From Bacteroidota bacterium (GTDB taxonomy: Bacteria > Bacteroidota > Ignavibacteria > Ignavibacteriales > Melioribacteraceae), in NCBI GenBank assembly GCA_023381535.1, contig JAMCSN010000332.1:1-6823 (forward strand): a DNA stretch of 6,823 nucleotides, read 5' to 3'. This document shows, piece by piece, positions 1 to 6,784 of this stretch (positions are counted from its first letter, which is position 1; each line of letters begins with the position of its first letter). The position numbers and the translations under genes were made by a program. The notes below the pieces were generated by a model that had not been told where the DNA came from, did no database searches, and saw nothing but the letters and a program-made list of their open reading frames with translations.

Positions 1-216
1 AAAAGATTTGAGCGAACCATCATCGTAATCATCAATCAGCAGTATCTTGTCAACGTTAGGATTATTAAGATAAATATCTTGCGTGTACTTACGGACTAAG
101 ACAGCAACAAAACTATCCGGGAATGTTTTTTTGATTTCGCGAGGGAGAGGGGTTGACAAAACTACATCGCCAATCCTATCCGGTCGGACAATCAATATTC
201 TTCTTTGTCTGCTCAT
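1..216 (-). CDS. Glycosyltransferase family 9 (heptosyltransferase-like), N-terminal part, cut by window edge
   Basis: This is the first 72 codons of a gene that continues past the left edge. It is open from the ATG at 216 down to base 1. The translation starts MSRQRRILIVRPDRIGD and continues with a VVLSTPL segment, then a KKTFPDS segment and later NNPNVDKILLID. This is the N-terminal Rossmann pattern of GT9 enzymes (ADP-heptose:LPS heptosyltransferase, WaaC/WaaF type): a beta strand, R-x-D-R-x-GD, TPL, then a second strand and 'NPxVDxI'. Asp17 of the GD pair lines up with the catalytic Asp of the family. Such enzymes add heptose or related sugars to lipid A core or other surface glycans in the cytoplasm; the donor sugar cannot be told from this fragment. 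An earlier ATG at 221 reads into a stop after two codons, so 216 is the start. It begins 4 bases after the preceding glycosyltransferase stop, so the two are probably co-transcribed. Confidence 0.85.
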   Translation of the reverse strand, partial: MSRQRRILIVRPDRIGDVVLSTPLPREIKKTFPDSFVAVLVRKYTQDIYLNNPNVDKILLIDDYDDGSLKSF

Positions 217-220
217 CTCA

Positions 221-1285
221 TCAATTCTCTAACAGTCTAGTCTTTCCTCGTTCATATTCTTTTTTTAGGAAAGTCAGAGAAATCAGTGTCGTCACAATTA
301 TATCTTCATTTTCAATTTTGATACACTCGCCAACTTGATAAGTGTCGATAATTTTTTTCATCTGCGGTAAATCACTAGCCAGCACCGGCAGTCCTGCCAT
401 AATGTATTCAAACATTTTATTCGGCAGAGCGTGATAATAACTTACACTTATGTTTTCGATTAGCGACAGCCCGATATCTCCACCTGCGGTGTAATTGATC
501 AATTCTTTTTGACTGACGGTTCCTTCAAAGAAAACGCGATCGGCAACTTTTAACTCTTCGGCTAATTTTTGGAAATTAATTTTCTGCTGACCATCGCCAA
601 GAATAATCAGAGCGACATGCGGAATCTTCGTCATCGCATTCAGCACGGGGACAATGCCACGTCCCTCCAAAAGCACGCCCTGATAAAGTAGGATATTCAT
701 TTCATTCGGCAGATTGTATTTTTTTCTGAAATCAACTTTGGAAGTCGCTGTTTGAAGCAACGGAATATTTCTTATGACTAATGTGTTCCGAATTCCATAC
801 AGCTTTTCCAAAAACGCGGAATCCATTTCGCCGGTCGTTATGACAAGATCAACTTTTTTTATGAAAACTTTCTCGATTGCGGAGATGAGCGCTTGAAGTC
901 GTGGACGGTTTCTCAATCCACCGAGACAAGAATAAAGTTCACGACTGTTGTAATAAATTTTAGCATTTCTAATCTTCGCGATAACGGTAACAAACGGCAG
1001 CGTGTACAAATCTTCAGCAAAATAAATGTCAGCACGGCTTTTCAGTAATTCATACAAGAGGATAAACGCGAACTGCAAATAGAAGATCAAGCTGAAACTG
1101 CCTTTGGTGAGATTGAAAACCGCCACTTCATCATCGCGATAGTCTTGAGACGTGATAAACCAATCGAAAGAAATTACTGAGACCGAACAGTTATCATTCT
1201 TGAGCGAGTTTTTGAGATTTGTAATTCTGGAATCGTGAAGTGCGTTGCCGAGAAATGCTATGCAAACTTTTTTCTGCGCGTTCAT
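221..1285 (-). CDS. GT4-family glycosyltransferase (GT-B fold)
   Basis: A 354-residue cytoplasmic sugar transferase, probably acting in polysaccharide or LPS assembly. The N-terminal half (about 1-170) is a Rossmann-like acceptor domain starting KKVCIAFLGN, with a typical inter-strand helix and the segment VDLVITTGEMDSAFLEKLYG at about 145-164. The C-terminal donor-binding half carries the GT4 landmarks in order: YQGVLLEGRG (201-210), ILGDG (228-232), FFEGTVSQKEL (252-262), GGDIGLSLIE (268-277) and PNKMFEYIMAGLPVLASD (288-305). Glu293 is the second, donor-binding Glu of the usual E-x7-E motif; the first position is His285, a variant seen with the 'LPNKxFEY' type. The C-terminus is short, ending soon after the last helix without the usual Trp/Glu-rich tail. 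There are no membrane anchors beyond a hydrophobic helix near 64-80. It starts 13 bases after the acyltransferase-like gene and ends 4 bases before the GT9 gene. Sugar and acceptor are unknown. Confidence 0.88.
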   Translation of the reverse strand: MNAQKKVCIAFLGNALHDSRITNLKNSLKNDNCSVSVISFDWFITSQDYRDDEVAVFNLTKGSFSLIFYLQFAFILLYELLKSRADIYFAEDLYTLPFVTVIAKIRNAKIYYNSRELYSCLGGLRNRPRLQALISAIEKVFIKKVDLVITTGEMDSAFLEKLYGIRNTLVIRNIPLLQTATSKVDFRKKYNLPNEMNILLYQGVLLEGRGIVPVLNAMTKIPHVALIILGDGQQKINFQKLAEELKVADRVFFEGTVSQKELINYTAGGDIGLSLIENISVSYYHALPNKMFEYIMAGLPVLASDLPQMKKIIDTYQVGECIKIENEDIIVTTLISLTFLKKEYERGKTRLLEN

Positions 1286-1298
1286 CGCATCTCGGCAA

Positions 1299-2258
1299 TT
1301 AAAGTTTTATGTAGAAAGTATTTCGCATAATAGTCTTCGCATCAAATTTTTCTTTGAACTCGATCAAGCTCATGCTCGGTGTCATCGGGTTAGCAGCTTT
1401 TGTGTCTTGCGAAACGCCAATGTCAACATAGCCGTATCCGTTTTCCGTTGAATACTTCACAACTTCGTACATCACGCGCTGAATCGGTTTATACTCGGTG
1501 TAATCGTAAAGCAGCATGTTGTAAAAACAGAGTGCAACATTTTTGTTCGTGAAAAACATTAGCGAGCCGCCGATAGGTTTGTCGCCAAAGTAAACCATGA
1601 ACAATTTTAGATTCTCCGGCATCAATTCTTTCAGCCGCAGTAAATCTTCGTAACTGTGCGTTGGCTTTACATCATGACGAGATTTATTTTCCAGCAAGAT
1701 AGGATAAAACTCGTCGTAACGTTCGTTGATCTCGACACGAATCTCGGGAGTCTTTAGCGTCTTTCTCACATTGCGGCGAATCGTCGGCGAAAATCTTTCG
1801 ATGATGTCTCTGTTCTTATCAAGTTTAATCGCGCTGGAAATGTAATGCAGCTTGAATGAAAACCCTTGCCACAACATCGCGAAATCGAGATTCTGATTTT
1901 GATACGTTTCGTAAATCATCGGAGCCGGGGTGAGTTCGAACTCTTTTATTCCGTTCTTCCTTCCGTAATCAAGAAGGAGCGAAACAAATTCCATCGACTC
2001 GGCAAATGTTATGTCTTTGGTAACGATCGAACCGTAGCTCGCGCCAACCGGAGATTCAAAATATCCGTTCGTTAATCTGCCGGGAAGTAGAGCAGCTATT
2101 TCACCTTTGTGAACAAACATCAAATGATCAAACTTGAATTTACCCGGGACGTGATAATCAAAAAATTTTTGAAGATGAAACATGGTTCCGTTGTTCGACT
2201 GGAGGACGAATTTATCCCACTTCTCTTTCCATTCATCCGTGTACTTGATTACTTCCAT
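1299..2258 (-). CDS. FemAB/GNAT-like acyltransferase (Acetyltransf_6 type)
   Basis: A 319-residue protein that looks like a double-GNAT enzyme of the FemAB/Acetyltransf_6 group, whose members transfer acyl or aminoacyl groups to peptidoglycan or surface polysaccharides. The N-terminal half (about 1-140) has the entry pattern of the family: WDKFVLQSNNGTMFH (14-28), then GEIAALLPG (52-60) and ESPVGASYG (68-76). The C-terminal GNAT half has the basic motif RRNVRK (161-166), KSRHDVKPTHSYEDL (192-206), FGDKPIGGSLMFF (224-236), where the GG turn sits in a central strand, and the closing segment SLIEFKEKFDAK (297-308). No signal peptide is seen, so it should act in the cytoplasm. It heads the left gene run, just after a promoter candidate, and is followed by two glycosyltransferases, so the likely job is decorating a glycan precursor. 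The donor cannot be told: acyl-CoA and aminoacyl-tRNA are both possible. Confidence 0.8.
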   Translation of the reverse strand: MEVIKYTDEWKEKWDKFVLQSNNGTMFHLQKFFDYHVPGKFKFDHLMFVHKGEIAALLPGRLTNGYFESPVGASYGSIVTKDITFAESMEFVSLLLDYGRKNGIKEFELTPAPMIYETYQNQNLDFAMLWQGFSFKLHYISSAIKLDKNRDIIERFSPTIRRNVRKTLKTPEIRVEINERYDEFYPILLENKSRHDVKPTHSYEDLLRLKELMPENLKLFMVYFGDKPIGGSLMFFTNKNVALCFYNMLLYDYTEYKPIQRVMYEVVKYSTENGYGYVDIGVSQDTKAANPMTPSMSLIEFKEKFDAKTIMRNTFYIKL

Positions 2259-2289
2259 ATTATGCCGGTAAAAGATTTAACAAACTTGA

Positions 2290-2320
2290 CAAAAATAAGA
2301 ATTTTGGTTTTAAGTGCGAA
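2290..2320 (-). promoter_or_regulatory. Candidate Bacteroidetes-type promoter for the acyltransferase/glycosyltransferase run
   Basis: On the minus strand the -7 box TATTTTTG (2297 to 2290) matches the TAnnTTTG consensus exactly. A TTCG at 2320 to 2317, one base off the TTTG -33 box, lies 19 bases upstream, within the usual spacing. Transcription would begin near 2284, giving a leader of about 25 bases to the ATG at 2258. It lies in the 98 usable bases between the two gene runs. AT-rich sequence makes chance matches possible. Confidence 0.4.
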
Positions 2321-2357
2321 TTGAATAAGCCGAAGTAATTTTGAATTGTCTGCAATG

Positions 2358-3257
2358 TCAATCGAAAGTGTAAGTAAAAGTAATTATGTGCGAATCACCC
2401 AAACCATATTTTACAGGAACGTAAGCATAATCTAGATTGATTCCGTGCCATAAAACTCCGAAGCCGGCAGAAATATTTTTGGAATCGTAGCCGCTTGCGT
2501 ATCCGAGACGGAGCGCAAACATTTTTTGATAAACAGCTTCGCCGCCAAAATGAATATGAGAGTCATTCTGCAAAGTATATTTTTGATATCCTGCCAATGC
2601 GGTAAAATCCAAGTTGTATTCATTGAGTGAGAAACTATAGGCGCCGCCCAATCGCAAGTCGGTTGGCAGTCTTGTCGATTCGGTTCGCAACTGATTCATC
2701 GAGCCAATATTTCGTAACGATGCACCGAGCGTAAGTCCATCAATTAGTTTTTGATATGTCACGCCGAAGTCGAAACCGTATCCGGTCGCGTCATCGGAAA
2801 AAATATTTTCGTAAACGTATTTGAATGTTGCGCCGGCAAATATATTATCCGTGACTTGAAATGCCGAAGATATGCTCGTTGCAAAGTAATGCGTGCTGAA
2901 TGTTGAGATCGGATCGCCGGGTTTGAGCCGCACTTCAATATTTGAAACTGTGGTTGTGTTAACGCCAATAGCTACCGGCAAACCGAGCGCGTTAAAACTT
3001 CCGCCGAACATTTCCGAACTTAAATCTTGGAAAAGCGAATTGTGCGTAAACGACAACTGAGTTTTATTGTTCAGCGCAAGGAGTGATGGATTGTAATTCA
3101 AAGCAGAAAGATCGTTCGCCGAGACAACACCCAAATCGCTCATTGCAATGTTTCTGGCGCCGAATCCGAATTTTAGAAATGCCACGCCGCTGTTACCTGC
3201 TGATTGAGCAAACAAGCCGAGCGAAGTGAAAAAGAAAATGACAAATATTTTTTTCAT
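2358..3257 (-). CDS. PorV/PorQ-family outer-membrane beta-barrel protein (second copy)
   Basis: A 299-residue exported protein. It begins with a signal peptide, MKKIFVIFFFTSLGLFAQ, probably cut after about residue 18-20. Next comes the PorV/PorQ family entry motif: KFGFGARNIAMSD (29-41) and LNYNPSLLAL (53-62), equivalent to the 'GARaxaMGgA...yNPA' block. The rest consists of alternating hydrophobic strands with short turns (VTDNIFAGATFKYVYE, GLTLGASLRNIGS, FALRLGYASGYD, ISAGFGVLWHG), as in a FadL-like barrel. It ends in TFTYTFD, with a nearly terminal aromatic residue of the kind used for barrel assembly. In T9SS, PorV carries cargo from the translocon to the attachment complex; whether this copy does the same is inference. 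It lies 10 bases after the first PorV-like gene and is the last gene of the right-hand run. The ATG at 3257 is chosen because it gives an ideal signal peptide and follows an A-rich stretch (AAAGAA). Confidence 0.85.
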   Translation of the reverse strand: MKKIFVIFFFTSLGLFAQSAGNSGVAFLKFGFGARNIAMSDLGVVSANDLSALNYNPSLLALNNKTQLSFTHNSLFQDLSSEMFGGSFNALGLPVAIGVNTTTVSNIEVRLKPGDPISTFSTHYFATSISSAFQVTDNIFAGATFKYVYENIFSDDATGYGFDFGVTYQKLIDGLTLGASLRNIGSMNQLRTESTRLPTDLRLGGAYSFSLNEYNLDFTALAGYQKYTLQNDSHIHFGGEAVYQKMFALRLGYASGYDSKNISAGFGVLWHGINLDYAYVPVKYGLGDSHIITFTYTFD

Positions 3258-3267
3258 GAAAAATTCT

Positions 3268-4275
3268 TTAGAAGTTTACGTTAACGCCAACAATGTGCTG
3301 ATCGCTTGAAGAATAAGGTTCGATCACAAACGCATAATCAATCCCAATCTTCACGGCATTCAACGGATAGAAATATGAAAATCCGAAAGACGGGCGAACC
3401 GGGTAGTTAAAATTACTAAGATTCAGCTTATCAATTCCCGCCCTAAGAAATAAATTTTCGTGAATGTTGTATTCGGCACCGCAGCGTAAAATGTTTGTGC
3501 CGCCGTTGCTGTTTTCAAACTCAAGCGCAGCGATAAGTTTCGGCTCGGTAAATTTGTATGCAATTCCAATTTTCTTCAACAGCGGAAAATTAACTTTAGT
3601 AGTCATACCTTGTGTGCCGTAAAGTGTGCTGGTATCCCACTGGTATTTGCTGTTGATGTCTGAAATCATGAGCGAAAGACTAATCGCGTCATTCAACAAA
3701 TAAAGCGCGCCGATATCAAAACCGATTCCGGATGATGTCACGCTCTCATACAACTTGTAGTAGAGAAACTTGAATGAGATGCCAATCGAAAGTTTTTCTG
3801 AAAACCGATTCGCGACTGCAACGAAAAATTGATTTTCTGAAGTTGAAAGGTCACCCGTTTTATTTCCTTGGCTGTCTCTCGCATCAATCTTTGAAACGCC
3901 GGCATTGATCAAACCGACACTTATACCGGCTGTTGATCTAGGTTTTTCTTGTCCATCTGCACCGGTCCTTTTCCCCATCTCAAACTTGCGCGTGTAGTTA
4001 ATGAAATTTAACGTTCGATCTATCGAAAGAAATGAGTACGATGTTTGAAAAGAATTTCCTTCTTGAAACGGAGCCAACGCTGGATTGTAGTATGAAACCA
4101 AGTTTCCATCTTTAACTGCCGAGATAGCATTGCCCATTCCCATTCCGCGTGCGCCGAAACCCATTCTGCTGAATGCGCCGGGCATACTGTTGATATCGGA
4201 AAACTGCGACTGAGCCTGTACGGAAAAAGTACAGATCAAAACCAGCATCAAAATATTTTTCGCACGAAGTTTCAT
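3268..4275 (-). CDS. PorV/PorQ-family outer-membrane beta-barrel protein (first copy)
   Basis: A 335-residue exported protein using the ATG at 4275; a GTG at 4281 would overlap the previous stop and add two residues, but gives no better signal peptide. The signal peptide MKLRAKNILMLVLICTFSVQAQS is cut near residue 20-23. The PorV/PorQ hallmark follows: SRMGFGARGMGMGNAISA (36-53) and VSYYNPALAPF (60-70). Repeating amphipathic strands fill the rest, for example LSIGISFKFLYYK, GFDIGALYLLN, AISLSLMIS, LFLRAGIDKL and AVKIGIDYAFVIEP. The chain ends HIVGVNVNF with the terminal Phe typical of outer-membrane barrels. It is somewhat longer than the second copy, with an extra loop around KRTGADGQEKPRST. 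Family members act as T9SS cargo shuttle or attachment components. The gene begins 2 bases after the propeller gene stops, so coupling to its cargo-like neighbour is likely. An alternative is a general FadL-like channel, but the family block favours PorV/PorQ. Confidence 0.87.
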   Translation of the reverse strand: MKLRAKNILMLVLICTFSVQAQSQFSDINSMPGAFSRMGFGARGMGMGNAISAVKDGNLVSYYNPALAPFQEGNSFQTSYSFLSIDRTLNFINYTRKFEMGKRTGADGQEKPRSTAGISVGLINAGVSKIDARDSQGNKTGDLSTSENQFFVAVANRFSEKLSIGISFKFLYYKLYESVTSSGIGFDIGALYLLNDAISLSLMISDINSKYQWDTSTLYGTQGMTTKVNFPLLKKIGIAYKFTEPKLIAALEFENSNGGTNILRCGAEYNIHENLFLRAGIDKLNLSNFNYPVRPSFGFSYFYPLNAVKIGIDYAFVIEPYSSSDQHIVGVNVNF

Positions 4276-4277
4276 TC

Positions 4278-5843
4278 TCACATCAGCACCATAATTTTAC
4301 CGAACAACGGTTTATCGGAACCGGCATCGATCCGGTAAAAGTAAACTCCATTAGGAACAGTTTTTCCATTTTCATCTTTGCCGTCCCAATTTTCAAAATG
4401 ATCGCCGACAGCATTTCTCGGTGCGTTTTGGATCAGAGTTCTCACAAGGTTCATTCCGAAATCCAAGATTCTAATTGTAACGTTTACCGGTTTATCGGTC
4501 GAGTATTTTATTTTCACAATTTCTTGACTCGGTGAAAAAGGATTCGGGAACGCATATGTTTCAGAAGTCGATGCCAAATTTTTAGAAGCCAAAAAAACTT
4601 TCCAGTTACCTGCCCAAAATCCGTAGTTCTCGTTCAACCTCGCCAAACCGTTGAGAGTACCAAGCCAAATGTCGGTAGAACCGTCGCTTTTACGATTCGT
4701 TTTTACCGCGCGGAAATTTTTTGTATTGATTTCCACTTTCGTAAAATCATCTACAATGTTCGGCGCGGCGATCCATTTGTTTCCGTTATCGCTTGATCTG
4801 AAAGCGCCGTCGTCAGTTGCAACAATCAAATCGGCACCGGTGTAATTTGTTGGGTTACCAAAATATTTGAACCCGAAGTCGTGAGCGTTTTCACCAGTCA
4901 GAAAATTTTTCCAGTTTTGTCCCCCATCGTAAGATGCGCTCACGCCGTAAAATTCAGTTTGACCTTCGGCTTTCCAAGTTGCAGCCCAAATCGATTTATC
5001 AAATTCATTTTGTTTAAGCGCCACAACAAAATTTCCGCTGATAGGACTGTTCTGATTCGTGTGATTGAATTTTACCCAGCTTACTCCGTTGTCCGTGCTT
5101 TTCAATATTCCGCCGGCACTGCCGACGTAAATTGTTGTATCATCTGTCGCAAGCAAAGAATAAACTCTGAGCGTGTAATACTGAGATTGACTAATAGGAA
5201 AACTTAATGTGTCGCTCGGCTTAATCGAATTCAAATTATCCGGCGGAAGTACAACACGCGACCAAGTGGCACCGCCATCGGCAGACTTTCTTAAACCACC
5301 GCCTTTGTAACACGTAACCCAAATTGTATTTCGTGTGAACGCAATGTCATAAACAAAATTATCAACATTTGTCGCAACCGGCGTTGCTTTCAACTTATTG
5401 ATGCCGTAAGTAATAACCGTGTCAGATAACTTGTCCATCGGCTGCGTAATTGATGTCCATGTTTGACCTTCATCGGAAGAATATTTCAATCCGGTACCAA
5501 CAGGATGATCTCCGTCGAATCTAGTTTCCATGTGCCATGTTGCAGCCCAAATCTTTCCGTTTGAATACCCAACCGCAGACACACTCTCGGTACCAAAATC
5601 TTTGGAGTTGTAATAGTTTGTCCAGCTATCGCCGTTGTCAGCCGATTTGCTCAAACCGTTTCCGGTTGCAAGCCAAATCACATTATTCTCAATCAGAATT
5701 TTCTCAATCGTGTTGCTTGCGGGAGTTTGATCTAAAGTCTTAGCAAGTCTATTTCCACCGAAAGAATAATCAGTCGGTTTCATTTGAGCAAATAGTAAAA
5801 CCGCAGACAAACTAAAAAAGAATATTGAGAAAATTTTCTTCAT
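4278..5843 (-). CDS. Secreted Asp-box beta-propeller protein with T9SS/FlgD-like C-terminal sorting domain
   Basis: A 521-residue secreted protein. The signal peptide MKKIFSIFFFSLSAVLLFAQ is cut near residue 20. Six Asp-boxes (S-x-D-x-G-x-x-W) lie at 67-74, 122-129, 187-194, 249-256, 304-311 and 350-357, each on a 'G-[ILVAF]-x-x-S' strand and often preceded by an 'IWxAT' strand. A further blade-like strand, DIWLGTLNGLARLN (391-404), lacks a box. This predicts a BNR/sortilin-like propeller of about seven blades. From about 427 comes a sorting domain: YAFPNPFSPSQE (430-441), then NWDGKDENGKTVPNGVYFYR (485-504) and the end KIMVLM, matching FlgD-Ig/T9SS type A tails. The protein is probably exported by T9SS and anchored or released at the cell surface. 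No catalytic sialidase residues (Arg triad, FRIP) are seen, so binding or scaffolding is more likely than glycoside cleavage. The ATG at 5843 is preferred: it shares its A with the upstream TGA, whereas the TTG at 5846 only adds one residue. Confidence 0.9.
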   Translation of the reverse strand: MKKIFSIFFFSLSAVLLFAQMKPTDYSFGGNRLAKTLDQTPASNTIEKILIENNVIWLATGNGLSKSADNGDSWTNYYNSKDFGTESVSAVGYSNGKIWAATWHMETRFDGDHPVGTGLKYSSDEGQTWTSITQPMDKLSDTVITYGINKLKATPVATNVDNFVYDIAFTRNTIWVTCYKGGGLRKSADGGATWSRVVLPPDNLNSIKPSDTLSFPISQSQYYTLRVYSLLATDDTTIYVGSAGGILKSTDNGVSWVKFNHTNQNSPISGNFVVALKQNEFDKSIWAATWKAEGQTEFYGVSASYDGGQNWKNFLTGENAHDFGFKYFGNPTNYTGADLIVATDDGAFRSSDNGNKWIAAPNIVDDFTKVEINTKNFRAVKTNRKSDGSTDIWLGTLNGLARLNENYGFWAGNWKVFLASKNLASTSETYAFPNPFSPSQEIVKIKYSTDKPVNVTIRILDFGMNLVRTLIQNAPRNAVGDHFENWDGKDENGKTVPNGVYFYRIDAGSDKPLFGKIMVLM

Positions 5844-6679
5844 CAATTAACCGTTAAATTTTGTGTTAGCACGTTACTCAATTTTCCACCATAATCTTTC
5901 GCCTGAAATTCAAATTTCCAAACTCCTGTTGGCTGAGTAGTAGGAAAATTCAACATCGCAGAGTAAATTCTATCTCCAGCAGTTTGATCGCCATGAACTG
6001 ATGAATTTCCATCATCATACAAGGGGAATTCCGAAATGCCCTGACTATTGACTACCAATGTCCCATCAGGCCTATAAAGTTTATAAAAGACAGCCTGGAT
6101 ATCAGATACGCCGTTCGGGTCATCTGCTTTCAATGAAAAAGAAAAATTATTACCGCGAGAAACAGCAGAAGGAATAACAAGATTAGAAATTACCGGTGGA
6201 AGATTATTTTGATTATTGTTGTATGTAAAGAGAGCCGAACCAACCTTAGCGGTATTGTTGGGGGATTTATTTATATTATTCTCAACAAAGTATTCAATTT
6301 GATACTTGCCGCTGGGATTAGATTTGCTCATATAAAATTTGGCAGAGTAAGTTTTCAAATCTCGTTGCCAACTGAATGGGATCATATCGTAAACAAACTG
6401 AAATGATACGCTCGGATTAATAATAATCTGCCCGTCAAGTGAGCTAATCTTGCACCAAACGCTATTCACAGATTCATTGTTAGCCAACCATATAGTAGTC
6501 GTAACCGAAGAATCGCTCTTCGAATAAGTTACCGAAACTGGCGCTTCAATTTTCTCAACCGAGTAATCAACAATTTGGGAATCGACAACACCGCCCGGAA
6601 TTTTATCGCAGCTTGAAAATAAAAATGCAGCGATAATCGAAAATGAAATCAGAAGGAATTTAGATTTTCGTAGAAGCAT
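5843..6679 (-). CDS. Surface lipoprotein with two tandem Ig-like domains
   Basis: A 278-residue lipoprotein using the ATG at 6679. It starts MLLRKSKFLL, then a hydrophobic stretch to FLFSSC, so Cys24 is the likely lipidation site. No known enzyme signature is seen. The mature chain falls into two similar beta-sandwich halves, about 35-155 and 160-278. Around residues 107-133 (RDLKTYSAKF, then NPSGKYQIEYFVE) the first half aligns without gaps, at an offset of 128, to 235-261 (GDRIYSAMLN, then QPTGVWKFEFQAKD). Only the second half has the acidic YDDGN-GDQTAGD loop (221-236), common in Ig/cadherin-like surface domains and plausibly calcium-binding. The halves are joined by an Asn/Pro-rich linker (155-162). 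It is the first gene of the right-hand run; its TGA overlaps the propeller ATG by one base. An in-frame ATG at 6745 would add 22 residues (MIFSILSHIN...) before the lipoprotein signal; the shorter form gives a cleaner signal peptide. Function is unknown; a partner or anchor for the propeller is a guess. Confidence 0.8.
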   Translation of the reverse strand: MLLRKSKFLLISFSIIAAFLFSSCDKIPGGVVDSQIVDYSVEKIEAPVSVTYSKSDSSVTTTIWLANNESVNSVWCKISSLDGQIIINPSVSFQFVYDMIPFSWQRDLKTYSAKFYMSKSNPSGKYQIEYFVENNINKSPNNTAKVGSALFTYNNNQNNLPPVISNLVIPSAVSRGNNFSFSLKADDPNGVSDIQAVFYKLYRPDGTLVVNSQGISEFPLYDDGNSSVHGDQTAGDRIYSAMLNFPTTQPTGVWKFEFQAKDYGGKLSNVLTQNLTVN

Positions 6680-6776
6680 TGAAGTGCTAAACTTAACCGG
6701 ATTAAAACGAAAGAAATTGATATGTGATAAAATGGAAAATATCATAAAGAAATTGCTGCCCGACTTTTTTCGTTGA

Positions 6777-6784
6777 TAAATGTA
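6777..6784 (-). promoter_or_regulatory. Weak candidate -7 box upstream of the lipoprotein gene
   Basis: TACATTTA on the minus strand matches TAnnTTTG at all but the last base. No TTTG or TTG is seen at the right distance upstream. It would place the start of transcription near 6770, about 25 bases before the ATG at 6745 and about 90 bases before the preferred ATG at 6679. It is the best match in the short region beyond the gene, but weak. Confidence 0.2.

Noticed and set aside
221..300. Possible frameshift at the C-terminus of the GT4 gene, which lacks the usual tail
   Set aside because: The alternative frames near the stop do not restore a longer family-like tail, and the stop sits a natural 4 bases before the next start. 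A short C-terminus is the simpler reading.
2311..2350. Direct repeat GAATTG flanking AATAAGCCGAAGTAATTTT in the gap between gene runs
   Set aside because: Six-base direct repeat, not a hairpin. It cannot act as a rho-independent terminator and is expected by chance in this composition.
2432..2968. Additional minus-strand open frames inside the second PorV-like gene
   Set aside because: They are out of frame with a clear signal-peptide-bearing barrel protein and show no recognisable protein features.
4881..5207. Plus-strand open frame of 108 codons inside the propeller gene
   Set aside because: It lies opposite a well-supported gene, has no family-like motifs and no start context, so it is a shadow of the minus-strand codon pattern. 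The other plus-strand frames are shorter and likewise rejected.
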